Origin: Misgurnus anguillicaudatus
Taxonomy: Eukaryota > Chordata > Actinopteri > Cypriniformes > Cobitidae
NCBI RefSeq assembly: GCF_027580225.2
Contig: NC_073348.2
Location: 30,475,001 to 30,539,000 of the forward strand
DNA length: 64,000 nucleotides
Reading direction: 5' to 3'
This document shows positions 1 to 10,862 of the stretch, in pieces. Below the pieces are notes generated by a model. It searched no databases. It was not told the origin of the DNA and was given only the letters and a program-made list of their open reading frames with translations. Made by a program: the position numbers and the translations under genes. The first letter of the stretch is position 1. Each line of letters begins with the position of its first letter.

Positions 1-1187
1 TGCTCTTTTTTCTAAATAAAAGAAGCATCTGAGACATCAATTCAGCTCACCGAGCTATTAAAGATCAACATTCGAGGCGTAGTTTTACATACCAGAAAGA
101 CTCAGGGGGCAATGTAAAGTTACAATCTATGCATTATCATGTATACATATATACTATCTATGTTTATAGTTCAAAGTCGAAGGGTTGTAGATTCTCCCCC
201 AACCCCTCCACTTGCACTTAAGCTTTCATTTTTGGGTTATTTTAACAATTTAAGCTCCAAACACAAACAAAAAGCTTTTGCAATGGTGAACACTCTTTTT
301 CATCAAAGTCCTCTAAGGCCCTGAATGAGTCTTTATACTTTATAACACAACAACAACAACATGAACTCACGTTCCCCGTGGAGAAAAAAAAAACTCATGC
401 TGGAAAGTCTAAATCAATCCTGCTTTTCACTCGAGAAGATCATCCATGTAGAAAACAACACTGCATTGCGTGTCTTTACACAAATGATGTGTCAGACAGC
501 TTCTCTCTCCTCAGCTGAGTGGAGATGATAGCTGAACATCGTCTCCACGCGCTATCACACGTCTCAGCCACATGCCACGGGCTTTCCCATCAGAATACCT
601 GCGGAAGTATCCAGCCTCCGCCCTTCACCTGAATGACATCTGAATCACTGGTGTCTGGATTAAAAATATATATGAAGTATTTATGAAGAGGTACGGAAAG
701 ATGGGGTCTTAAAAAGGGAGATGTGGGCGTCTTTCGTCACCTGTTCAATTTCATTAGGGGAGATCATTCCGGAAGCGTACCTCTCTGATACCTCCAGGGA
801 TCAGACAACGGCTGTCATGTTTCATGATTTTTCCCTTGGCTCAAGACACTTTGCAGAGCCCGAAGCAAAGGGGGAGCAATTTTGTGAGACAACGGAGGAA
901 AGCACAACCATCACTGCCCACTTTATGTGTGAACTGTCTGGAGATGAAAGGAGATCAAACTCATGATGCATGAGCTTCTTGGCCTTAGGACAATGGATAT
1001 AATGCTGTATCTCTAAAGACAAGACAAGGTTTTAGAGAGTTTTGGTGGTCTGTGTGAGAAGGCTAAACTTTGAGAAGTGTTGAGAAGGCTAAACTTTATA
1101 CAGTAAATGGGGGGACAATGGTGAGTCGTGGAATTTAAAACATCAATTTAAGTTGATTTTACAATATCTGTACACACATATACTATA
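1..1187. other. Unique non-coding DNA
   Basis: No gene, SINE or MITE terminus is recognised. There is a short (CAA)n run near 347-361. Open frames on both strands near 720-1022 overlap each other and resemble no known protein. Confidence 0.6.
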
Positions 1188-1282
1188 CAGGTGCTGGTCA
1201 TATAATTAGAATATCTTCAAAAAGTGTATTTATTTCACTAATTCTATTCAAAAAGTGAAACTTGTATATTCATTCATTACAC

Positions 1283-2184
1283 GGGTGATTCTCACGAAAC
1301 CATTGAAACACCACGGCACTAATGATTTTAGCTTTAAAATGTGTAATATAGTAACATTAAAAAGCATCAGTATTAACACAATACTGTGTTCTACCTTGCA
1401 CAATGTGTGATTTCAACATAAGAATTTATAATTGTAAATTTTATCTCATTTTCTGCTGAAATTCTCATTACCGCAATGTGTCCGGCTGTGTTTGAACATG
1501 CGTTATGTTGTAATTTAATCAAATTAACACAAAAATATTAAGAAAAAAAATAATTGGATGTTTTGCTAGATTACTTTAGATGACAGAAAAATTCATGTAT
1601 AATAATAATGAAGAAAAATTAGGAAAATGATGTGTCCATGCCTGATGTTCTCATCCTCCGCAACACTTTTTGAGAACAGTTTAAGCACACATACAGAATT
1701 TTAATAAAGTTTGATTTTGAGTGACCAAGCACATGGACCAGTTACTTCAAGATGGCTACCAGGTAAGATAATGTTTTTACAGTTAATTTGAAATATTGTC
1801 TTGTCAGAATGCTTACACGACATTTTGATTATCATTACCGCAACAAATGCTTATTAAATGTTAATTTAATTAATAGAAGCATAATACTTTGATTTTAAAT
1901 GCATGTGTAGAATCTCCAAATTATGTTCTTTCAGGTTTGTCATGTATTTTGAAAATATGTCAGTGTTGATGTTTTCTGACTGTTGCGGTAATGAAATTTT
2001 TTAGGACTAATTTTTTTAATTATGTTACAAAAAGTGTTAAATGATAAGTAAAAGTTTTTAAATTAATGTTCCCATTTACTCCAGACTTTGTTTTTCAATG
2101 TCTGGTGGGAAAAAAGTAAATTTAAGCAATGTTTACATTTTCATGCTTGACATTTTTAAAACCAAGTTTTCGTGAGAATCACCC
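1283..2184. mobile_element. 902-bp non-autonomous DNA transposon, superfamily unknown
   Basis: The ends are 17-bp perfect inverted repeats, GGGTGATTCTCACGAAA at 1283-1299 and its complement at 2168-2184. They are flanked by ACAC at 1279-1282 and 2185-2188, which fits a 4-bp target duplication because the Tc1 host reads ...ATTACACACAGACTG when uninterrupted (host sequence from memory). The inside is AT-rich with no long frame. An 11-mer CATTACCGCAA occurs at 1466-1476 and 1833-1843 and inverted at 1982-1992, possibly as binding sites. I do not recognise the superfamily from the ends. Confidence 0.8.
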
Positions 2185-2375
2185 ACACACAGACTGATAT
2201 ATTTCAAATACTGATTTATTTTAATTTTGATGATTATAACTGACAACTAAGGAAAATCCCAAATTTAGTATCTCAGAAAATTGGAAAATTGTGAAAAGGT
2301 TCAATTTTGAAGACTCTAAGCACCTGCAAAGGCCTTTAAATGGTCTCTCAGTCTAGTTCTGTAGGCTACACAATC

Positions 2376-2588
2376 ATGGGGAAGACTTCTGACTTGACAT
2401 TTGTCCAAAAGACGACCATTGACACCTTGCACAAGGCGGGCAAGACACAAAAGGTCATTGCAAAAGAGGCTGGTTGTTCACAGAGCTCTGTGTCCAAGCA
2501 AATTAATAAAAAGGCGAAGGGAAGGAAAAGATGTGGTAGAAAAAATGTACAAACAATAGGTATAAATGCACCCTGGAGAGGATTGTGA
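2376..2588 (+). pseudogene. Tc1 transposase N-terminal fragment
   Basis: This is the start of a Tc1/mariner transposase, which binds the transposon ends and cuts and rejoins DNA in the nucleus. The chosen start is the ATG at 2376 (MGKTSDLTF...), the usual start of the family; the upstream in-frame ATG at 2340 lies in the leader. The first helix-turn-helix is visible (VQKTTIDTLHKAGKTQKVIAKEAGCSQS, split here as VQKTTIDTLHKAG and KTQKVIAKEAGCSQS). About 55 residues follow the family, then a small deletion near 2543-2550 shifts the frame and a stop follows at 2586. The normal protein is about 340 residues; the second DNA-binding helix set and the whole DDE catalytic domain are absent, so it is dead. 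Confidence 0.9.
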
Positions 2589-2608
2589 AACAAAAACCAT
2601 TTAAAAAT

Positions 2609-4645
2609 GTATAGATATATTGTTTGTTTTTTTCTTATCCCTCCACTTTCTTTACTGATATGCATTTACTGTAAATCTGCTTTGCAACAATGCAAAACTG
2701 TGAAACATGCCACACAAATAAACTGATGTGAATAAAAAAAACCTTGGTGGAGGAATGCAGCCTTTTCAGATAACAGAACATTAAAATTCAATGTTTGTTT
2801 ATGCTTGTAAGTTTGAAGGTGAATGACTTTATTTACTGGTTACAGATATTTACACACAAACAGAGCACATATCTTCATTTAATATTCTTCCTCATGAACA
2901 GTAATGCATGCCACACCTGTGTGGCCCAGGAGGATAGATATTATCTGTTGCAGCGTGTAAATAAACACATCACTCCAGACGCATGAAAATAATGCTATTC
3001 AACTAGAATAAGCAGTGAAGTCTGTACAACAGAAAATCAAGGACACTTTTTTTCCTATTGTGAAAAACTCGTCATGTGTCTTTCAAACTCTAGTAAAGAG
3101 GGTCTGCAGTCAATTGGCAAAACATTTTCAATGAGTGAGTCTGGCTTTGGAAAAGAGTCTCAGATTATTAACTAACTGTAAATTCCATCATTCAAAACAG
3201 TATACACTATACAGTACATTAAACGGCACATTTGTAAGCCCCAAACCTAAATTCTGGGGCCATAAAAATCTTATACTTGTAAATACATAGAAAGCCGTGC
3301 TGCTGAACAAATGGTTCACAAACCATTTCATCTACTAAATCATTGTCATTCATTACATCATATCAGACAAAAGCGCCACTTTGTAACTCTGAATTTGCTC
3401 ATTAAAAACTCATTTTAAGTTCTCTTTTAAAGTTCAGCATGTGTTTGTGTTCAAAGAGTTAGAAAAGTGATGTGATTTTTGCCAACAGAGACAGAAAATT
3501 GATTATACAGGCAAAATTTCATAGCTCCTCAGGCAACAAGCAGATCTGTCTCTCAGAAAAAAAAAAATCACTGCTCAAACTCTCTGGCAGAGATATCCAC
3601 AACCTGAGGTTTGCTGACCATTCTACCATAAATGTAGAGAAGAAAATTACAAATGACATCTTATTATGTCTATTAAATGGAGTTTCGGAAAAGATTACAA
3701 CAATGTAACAGTGGTCAGATTCGCCAAGAGAAAAAGTCTAAACGCTTGTTAAATATTCAACACGTTTGCCAACAAGGGACCAATTGGGGGTCTGGTTGGA
3801 GCACTAAAGTAAAAAAAGACATGCTAAAATCAACGCTTCAGTGGCACAGTATGGCTTGTAAAACTTTTGACGTGATGTTGCTAGTTAGAATCTGCCTTTG
3901 CCGACCTCGCTCTTTTCTCTTTTCCTGTCACATATCACATCAAAAAGATATTATTTTCTATAAAAATGAAGAAGATGTTTGAAAAGTGGAAATAAAGTGC
4001 CTATTGAGTGATTATTAACAAAAAAAGTTTTTACTGGGTAGGGTTAGGGGTCGCTATAGGGACCCTCTCCCAATAATGCTGCTTCAATTTAATAATGTTA
4101 ATAAATATAATAATTTACACTCTACTGTATGTTATTTTTGCATCCCTTTAATCTACAAAAATACTGAGGTGCAAGAAGTATTTGCCAACTTAGACAGCAT
4201 CTAATTACTATTTACACTTATTGCAAATTTGATAACTTAATTTATTAAATAAAACTTATTTTCACCTGTAAATAGCACGTCGCTAAGAAAATGCTAATAT
4301 TAGGGACCAGAGCTTTAATTAGAGACCAAAAAAACTTTAATATAATTTATTACTGTTGTACTACTTAAAAGTTTGCTTCTATAAGTCACATAAAGGTAGC
4401 ACCGCACTAATCTCACCGGAAGTATCCTGGCGTGACGTCAAATGACACCCTGAGGTTGGGTTTGATCGATCTGCACAGAGTTCACAGGTCAAATGTCACA
4501 TTGCAGATGTAATTCCCTAGTTTATTTATTTATTATTAACGCTATTCCAGTATGAATGGCTATTTTAATGGCGAGAAGCAGTTAATCTATACATAAGAAA
4601 ATCTATACACATTGAGGAATTGAACATTTTTATATTTGATTATGT
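2609..4645. other. Unique non-coding DNA
   Basis: AT-rich DNA without a recognised repeat end. Open frames at 3472-3708 and 3677-3982 are short, low in complexity and unlike known proteins. Confidence 0.5.
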
Positions 4646-4764
4646 TTTTGGACTATGGAGTACCCGGGAGATACCCATGCTGAAGGAGAACATGGAAACC
4701 CAGCCGGGGCTCGAATCGGGGGCCTTCTTGTTGTGTGGCAGCAGTTAGCAACTGAGCCACCCGA
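4646..4764 (-). mobile_element. tRNA-derived SINE (DANA-like head)
   Basis: Read on the minus strand, it has a pol III A-box-like TGGCTCAGTTGCTAACTG (complement of 4742-4759) and a B-box-like GATTCGAGCCC (complement of 4707-4717). These are followed by CGGCTGGGT and ATGTTCTCC blocks that are characteristic of the zebrafish DANA SINE. The 3' part is missing. It is a retrotransposed copy, not a tRNA gene. Confidence 0.75.
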
Positions 4765-4937
4765 TTTCCGAGCTAAATTTCGAGTTGTCTGGAATGTTGC
4801 ATTAATCCCGAGTTATCTTGTTTACTTTTTTACACTGTTCTGTTTTACACTGGGTAAATAATTAATCATGGATGTTCAGATTTCATGATTACAGACTGTA
4901 CATTTGTAACCTCTCGTGTTAACATTCTTATATGTAT

Positions 4938-5676
4938 ATTACACTCCACTTTTTTGAAAATAGGCTCATTTTCAAGCTCCCCTACAGTTAAACATTTGAT
5001 TTTTACCATTTTGGAATCTATTCAGCCGATCTTCGGGTCTGGCGGTACCACTTTTAGCATAGCTTAGCATAATTCATTGAATCTGATTAGACCATTAGCA
5101 TCGCGCAAAAAAATAACCAAAGAGTTTCAATATTTTTCCTATTTTAAACTTGACTCTTCTGCAGTTACATCGTGTACTAAGACCGACGGAAAATTATAAG
5201 TTGCAATTTTCTAGGCAGATATGGTTAGGAACTATACTCTCATTGTGGCGTAATAATCAAGGAATTTACTGCCATACCATGGCTGCAGCAGGCACAATGA
5301 TATTATGCAGTGCCCAAAAATAGTCCCCTGCTATTGAGCGTTACCAAGGGGACTATTTTCGGGTGCTGCGTAATATCATTGAGCCTGCAGCAGCCATGGT
5401 ACGGCAGTAAATTCCTTGATTATTGCGCCGGAATGAGAGTATAGTTCCTAGCCATATCGGCCTAGAAAATCGCAACTTGTAATTATACGTTGGTCTTAGT
5501 ACACAATGTAACTACAGAAGAGTCAAACTTTAAATAGGAAACTCTTATGCTAAGCTATGCTAAAAGTGGTACTGCCAGACCTGGAGAACGGCCAGATGGA
5601 TTCCAAAACTGTAAAAATCAATTATTTAACTCTAGGGGAGCTGGAAAATGAGCAAAAAAGTGGAGTGTCCCTTTAA
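4938..5676. mobile_element. Palindromic repeat A, copy 1
   Basis: Two arms of about 350 bp mirror each other around ~5338 (AATAGTCCCCTGCTATT against GGGGACTATTTTCGGG). Shared landmarks are AGCATAGCTTAGCATAA, TTGACTCTTCT and TAGTACACAATGTAACTAC. The right end GTGTCCCTTTAA is intact; the left end is clipped at ACACTCCAC. The right arm lacks about 60 bp present in the left. Other copies lie at 14149-14958 and 39617-41630. This is a foldback MITE without coding capacity. Confidence 0.85.
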
Positions 5677-7995
5677 TGAGAGCAATAATGTTGACAAATA
5701 TACAGTATTTTGTGATGGGTACAACCTGTTAAAAAAACTGCTTGTTCATCTACAGTACAGTAATCGCTTTTGAGTAACCATAAATATGTGAAACAAATGC
5801 GGCTTTACCCAGCATTAAAAAAGGATTTAGGAAGAAAATAGGTTAACTCAGAGTTAAGCACAATGTGAAATGGCCTATTATGTCATTTGTTTTTATATTT
5901 CTATTATCTATAAAATTATATGAAAGGTTGCCACTAAATAAAAACATACTGAGACCTACTTGAGCTTCAAAAGAGCAACCTTTACATTTTCCTTGTGAAT
6001 CATCTCCTTAATTGGCTGAATGTCACATGGCATCACACTACTTATGAAGCCATGCACATGACTGCCTTTATAAACAACAAACCAAGATTTAGCAGGATAT
6101 ACGAACTGAGCGCCGGAAAACTCTTTTAATCCCTAAATCTGTGTTCAGCCTCAAAGCTGAGCGGGGCTACTTGTGTTATTTGCTCTCGCCAAACAGAGGC
6201 ACCATGCGGAGCCTAATTCTGCGCTTTTCCTTGGTCTTCGGTCTGCAGAAGAGAAATAGGCTGAGGCCTTGAAAAAGTCCCTGAAGCCCTTTGCATCATC
6301 AGCGCGTCTGGAGACAAGAAAAACTCTCAAGGACTTAGAGTTTTAATGATATGTTTGCCACTGCAACTGCTTTGAGAACTGACGTTGGCAGGGGGGTGGG
6401 CAATTCCTGTTGAATCCTGGCTCGTATTTCCTTCAAAAACGTCGTTATGCCTTGCAACCGCCGGGTTTCTTACAAATGCAAATATTCTCTTATTACCCGT
6501 TCACCATCAACGTGTCATTTTAAGGTGTGAGATCTGAAATAACATCTTGTGAATTAAAAAAGCCATCAGTCATCTTCTTTTGCTTTAGGACGCTTGAAAG
6601 AAAGCTCAAAATCTGTCAAGGTAACTGCGGCAATGCTCTCCCTGCCTGATGTCTTTGGATGAGCTTGGCTATTATGATGACAAATTCTATGTGATGAATG
6701 CGCCCACATTGTTCAGCGTCTTGTGGAGGTGGATGGTTTTGACAAACGTCTACCTCGGGCTTTTGAAACAAAACAATAAGCGGCGCTCAGTGGAAGACAG
6801 GAGTAAAAATCGACTCTATGAGCACGTTTTAGGTTAAACAGGGCTCAAGTTCAACAGAAGATACAGAGCATATCGAATAAGCTACCCAGATGTGACATGC
6901 CTGGCGTAAGCTCCCCTGCTTTTCATCTGACCAGCTTGAACTCGGTCACATCGCGCCCTTAGCAAAGTCTCCTCACCCACAGCTAATTTCCCCCTTTCCC
7001 CAACCCTAATCTTGGCACCAAGTGATGGTCTAAGCCCTAGTTAATGCTTGTATCCTTGTCTCTCTCTCTCCTCTTTTTTTTCCTTTCTCCGTCTGCAGTC
7101 TGTCTCATAAGATTTAACCCAGCTCCCTCGTGCGTTCCCGCACATTTCGCTCTGTTCCTTTTTCAAGGTGCTCCGCATTTGCCGAGACTCGACTCGGGCC
7201 CCGGGCGGCTACAAGGTCGCCAACCTGCTTCTTCTCCAGGGACCGTCCTGTCTGCCCTTGAGGGTAAACATCCCGTAAGAAATAAATCAAAACCATGGTA
7301 GGCTTCACACTGCCATGCTTATTAATAGCTGTCCCCTCATTTACGACACATGCTAATCTGTTTGACACATCTCTTTGAAGTAGAAGATGGAACTGGAGGC
7401 AGATTATTTATAGAGCTAACGATGACGCCGTTTAATCCTCCCCGTCACCGTCTGGATGCAGCGGTTTCTATGAGGTCAGTCCAGTACTCGCACAACTAGA
7501 AAAGCAGTGCTTTTTCCTCCGGGTATGCTGCCGTGTTTGAGGAGTACAGAAATCTTAACTCCTGCAGAGATTCAGAACTCTTTATATAACGCAGGGCTTT
7601 TTAAAGTCATGATGCGACACTATGGCACAACGCCTAGTCAATGATATGAATATGTATGCGTGCACTAAACAAAAAGACGCGGCAGATTTCAAAGAAACAG
7701 ACACCGCAGCCTCTGCACGTAGTTTTGCAAAATAGGTCATTGTCATTTCTGTCCAAATGAGATGATGGTGCGGCTTTGCCCCCCAGTGGATTCTGGGTAA
7801 ACTGCATTGTTTTGTTTTTTTTGTTCACCTCTGCAAGAAAGATATACAGTACTGTGCAAGTCATGTTTTAAAATTAACCACCATCCATCCCTTTTTATTA
7901 AAATACAAACACAGAAGAAATATGTACAAACACACATTTTTTAAGAACAAAATGGCTTCATCAGGCAAACATAACAGTATAGATACAGTATAGAT
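5677..7995. other. Unique non-coding block, possibly regulatory
   Basis: This block has no interspersed repeat, and 6100-7600 is more balanced in base composition than the surroundings. It contains the exon-like segment described separately. Short ORFs on both strands between 7634 and 8067 overlap and are not convincing. Confidence 0.45.
7099..7263 (+). other. Candidate exon-like segment (weak)
   Basis: A long pyrimidine tract (7050-7094) ends in CTGCAG at 7093-7098, a good acceptor, and a possible donor AGG|GTAAAC follows 7263. The segment is 165 bp, divisible by three. Only the third frame is open throughout (CLIRFNPAPSC ... TVLSALEG), and I recognise no protein family in it. The region is less AT-rich than the flanks. 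It may simply be a conserved or chance pyrimidine-rich stretch; no linked exon is visible nearby. Confidence 0.2.
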
Positions 7996-8187
7996 CAGGG
8001 ATGGGCAACTTCGGTCCTGGAGGGCCGGTGTCCTGCAGAGTTTAGCTCCAACCATAATTAAACACACCTAAAGGAGCCAATTAAGGTCTTACTAGGCATA
8101 CTAGAAACTTTTAGGCAAGTGTCCAGACAAGTTGGAGCTAAACTCTGCAGGACACCGGCCCTCCAGGACCGAAGTTGCCCATCCCTG
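7996..8187. mobile_element. hAT-type MITE with perfect 57-bp inverted ends
   Basis: The ends CAGGGATGGGCAACTTC... at 7996-8052 and its complement at 8131-8187 are identical over 57 bp. Flanks GTATAGAT (7988-7995) and CTATAGAT (8188-8195) match in 7 of 8 positions, as expected for the 8-bp duplication made by hAT transposases. There is no coding capacity; it would depend on a transposase supplied elsewhere. Confidence 0.9.
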
Positions 8188-8200
8188 CTATAGATTTGAC

Positions 8201-8770
8201 CAGTGTTGGGTTAAAAAAGGGACAAACCCAGTCAATGGGTTACATTAACCCAGATCATGTTTATATTTGACCCAACAATGGGTTAAAACAACCAAGCATT
8301 TTAGGTTAAAACTAGGGATGCACCGATACCACTTTTTTGGAATACGAGTACGAGTACAAGTACTTGCATTTCAGTACTTGCCGATACCGATACCGAGTAC
8401 TTAATTAAAAAAAACATGATTTAAATTTACAGATAACAGCTTAAGTCATATAATTTAACAAAAAAAACAAGGGACTAGTTTTCCAGTTTGTTGTAAACTC
8501 TGCCTCTTTGGACAACACGAGGCATTAACCCCTTACACGCCGCTCAAACCTCAGCAACCTGGTATCTCAGCAAAATTCTCAGACCGTGGTATCGATCCCC
8601 GGTATCGGGGGACTTTTAACGAGTACGAGTACTTTAGAAAATGTGGTATCGAGGCCGATACCCAATACCAGTATCGGCATCGGTGCATCCCTAGTTTAAA
8701 CCCAGCATAAGCAAAAAAATTGACCCAACGCTGGGTTGAACATAACCCATCATCTAAGTTGAGTTTTTCT
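8201..8770. repeat. GGGTTGGG/ACCCAAC repeat M, copy 1, interrupted
   Basis: GTTGGGTT, GACCCAACAATGGGTT and GACCCAACGCTGGGTT motifs lie on both sides of the MITE at 8313-8693. Related sequence is at 24001-24260 and 36505-37700. It is probably a MITE family; exact ends are unclear. Confidence 0.6.
8313..8693. mobile_element. hAT-type MITE with TAGGGATGCACCGAT ends
   Basis: Inverted ends TAGGGATGCACCGATACC and GGCATCGGTGCATCCCTA are flanked by GTTAAAAC (8305-8312) and GTTTAAAC (8694-8701), 7 of 8 matching. Subterminal arrays of GAGTACGAGTAC and GGTATCG are typical of this MITE type. It is 381 bp long, inserted in repeat M. Confidence 0.85.
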
Positions 8771-9798
8771 AAAGCCTTCACCTGTTACCGGCAGTGTAAA
8801 ATCTAGATTAATTTTGTCTTCAGGACCATAATTTGCTAACTAAATAACATTTAATAACTGACTGAAGGTACGGCAGCGGTTTACTCAAGGTAATTAACTT
8901 ACATGCTGCTCTACAGACTATTCATCACACCAATTGGGGCGGTCTAATTATTCGCAGATCTGTAGTAAAGGCGTGGCCGTCACACCGCTGCTGGTTACGC
9001 AATACGTTTCGCATCTTAAATTAAGCGAGGGATGGCACCCGTGGCTCACTCCTGACAATTAGTTCAATTCTGTTTCTCCAATAAGGGCAGATGAAAGGCA
9101 GGGAATTACGGGTATGAATTTCAAACGGCCCACTCCTCTGGCAATCTCACAGTTGGTGATTTACATGGAATTATCCCACAGCTGGTCGAATCGGGTCAAA
9201 GACCTGTAGGCTGTAACCGTTCCCCACATACCTCAATGCATTAACACACTGTTAAACGATATTCACGCTTCAATGAAACCAGCATTCAGGTGGAGGGCAC
9301 CGTGATGAATTTGCTGATAGGAAGTCTGCGCATTTACAATTTAATACGATTGCTGTTTGCCTTTCAATGTGGCAGTATGTTTACTTATGCACACCTCGGT
9401 ACACAATAACACTTTGTGTACAAACATGCCGCAGTCTGGGACAAACACAATGGCATATAACAACAAGCAATGATTTTGCACAGTGTGGCGCATAGGTCTT
9501 AAATGAACAGGGAAAACCTCCAAAATGCAGATTGTGAGAATTGGTTAACCATAGGTGGCTTGATTGAAATAACTGCTGTTTGCAATATTTGACATTTCTT
9601 CAAGTAAAACCATTGCAGTCTTATGGTGTTCAAATGAAGCATACTGTTATATAATCTGCATATTGCATAAAAAACATTTCTTTTCCATAAATGCGTTACA
9701 AAATATTGTAAGTGTTAACGGGAGCGACGTAGGGCGGGGTCAAATTCTAACACAATATCTCTCCAAAAATCCAACATACTGTAACAGAATATTAAACA
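8771..9798. other. Unique DNA, candidate conserved element at 9010-9220
   Basis: There is no repeat or coding signal. The stretch 9010-9220 holds CAATTAGTTCAATTC, CCAATAAGG and GAATTATCCC, a homeobox-like motif texture often seen in vertebrate enhancers. Conservation cannot be judged from one sequence. Confidence 0.35.
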
Positions 9799-10542
9799 TT
9801 ATTGGCGCTTTTCCATTGCACAATACCCCACAGTTTGGGTCGGGTCAGCTTACTTTTAGGGGCTTTTTTAGTACTCAATACTTTTTTTTAGTACCACCTT
9901 GGTTGGGGTTCCAAGCGCCCCGAGCTGATATCAAAACGTGACGCAAAAACACTGTAGATCACTGATTGGTCTGAGAGAATCGTCACTACCAGCATCATTG
10001 CTATAATGTAAAAGATTAGCTTTACCTTCGTGCTAGCTTGTGCTGTCTCAAGTAAACCTGTTGTCATCTGTGCTGTAAGTTCCCAAACTCCCTTTTAGTG
10101 ATGAAAAACATCCAGAGGTTGAAAATCAGGAACAACATACCAATTTTTTTCAGACTTGGATGTTGTGGCGGCACATTCGCGACGCGCACGTCCACATACA
10201 TGCTTAAATGCAACTTAATGAGGCTCAGCAGAGCGCGTCGACTGTAAGACAGAGGTAGTGATAGACACGATGTGCAAACATCTATTGGTGGTGGTAAATT
10301 TTAATTTTTTGGCAGACTGAGAAATAAATGAATGTATGCGAACGTATAGAATTACAACAACACTCTCACTTGTATGATGTCACAGCAGTAGGCAGCGCAA
10401 ATATAATGACACGCCTATAATCCCCCCCACTCCGAAGTGTTACTAAACCCGATGGAAAAGCTAACCAAGCCAAAGTAAGGTGAGCTGACCCGACCTGACT
10501 CGACCTAAATTGTGGGGTACTATGCAATTGAAAAGCGCAATA
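9799..10542. mobile_element. MITE P, copy 1
   Basis: Inverted ends TTGGCGCTTTTCCATTGCA and GCAATTGAAAAGCGCAA are followed inward by matching ACCCCACA/TGTGGGGT blocks. The inside includes GATCACTGATTGGTCTGAG, also found inverted in the partial copy at 34366-34650. It is about 740 bp, with no coding frame and no clean target duplication. Confidence 0.75.
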
Positions 10543-10862
10543 AGACATACTTCTCTTTACCGGCTTTGCTTAAAGCTAGCAGTGGTTTAAACTGGAGGGC
10601 GCAAGATGGTGCCATGGGGCCCAGTTCTATAAAAAACATTACTTTATCATAAACCTCAGAAATATAAGGCTACTAACCATAAGCACTACATAGTATCATT
10701 AGATATGTTTTGTTCAATTAAAATTGGAAATTTTAGTATGTTTGTCATGAATTTTCTTTGGGGGTGCCCAAATGAGGCTAAACATCACCTTCTTTAAAAA
10801 ATGTTTTAGTGATTGCTCATGTGCAAAGGTTGACAAGCACCTCACGCGACTGTACAGCGCAT

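Larger units (their letters stand above)
1188..2608 (+). mobile_element. Tc1-like transposon, 3'-truncated, interrupted
   Basis: The left end follows a TA dinucleotide (1186-1187) and reads CAGGTGCTGGTCATATAATT, close to the CAGTGCTGG terminus of Tc1 elements common in fish. The 5' non-coding part, the region upstream of the transposase, and the start of the transposase are recognisable. The sequence stops matching near 2608, so most of the transposase and the right inverted repeat are missing. A 902-bp foreign element sits at 1283-2184. About 40 bp seem to be missing just before the CACCTGCAAAGG stretch near 2322, compared with my recollection of the family. It cannot move by itself. Confidence 0.85.
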
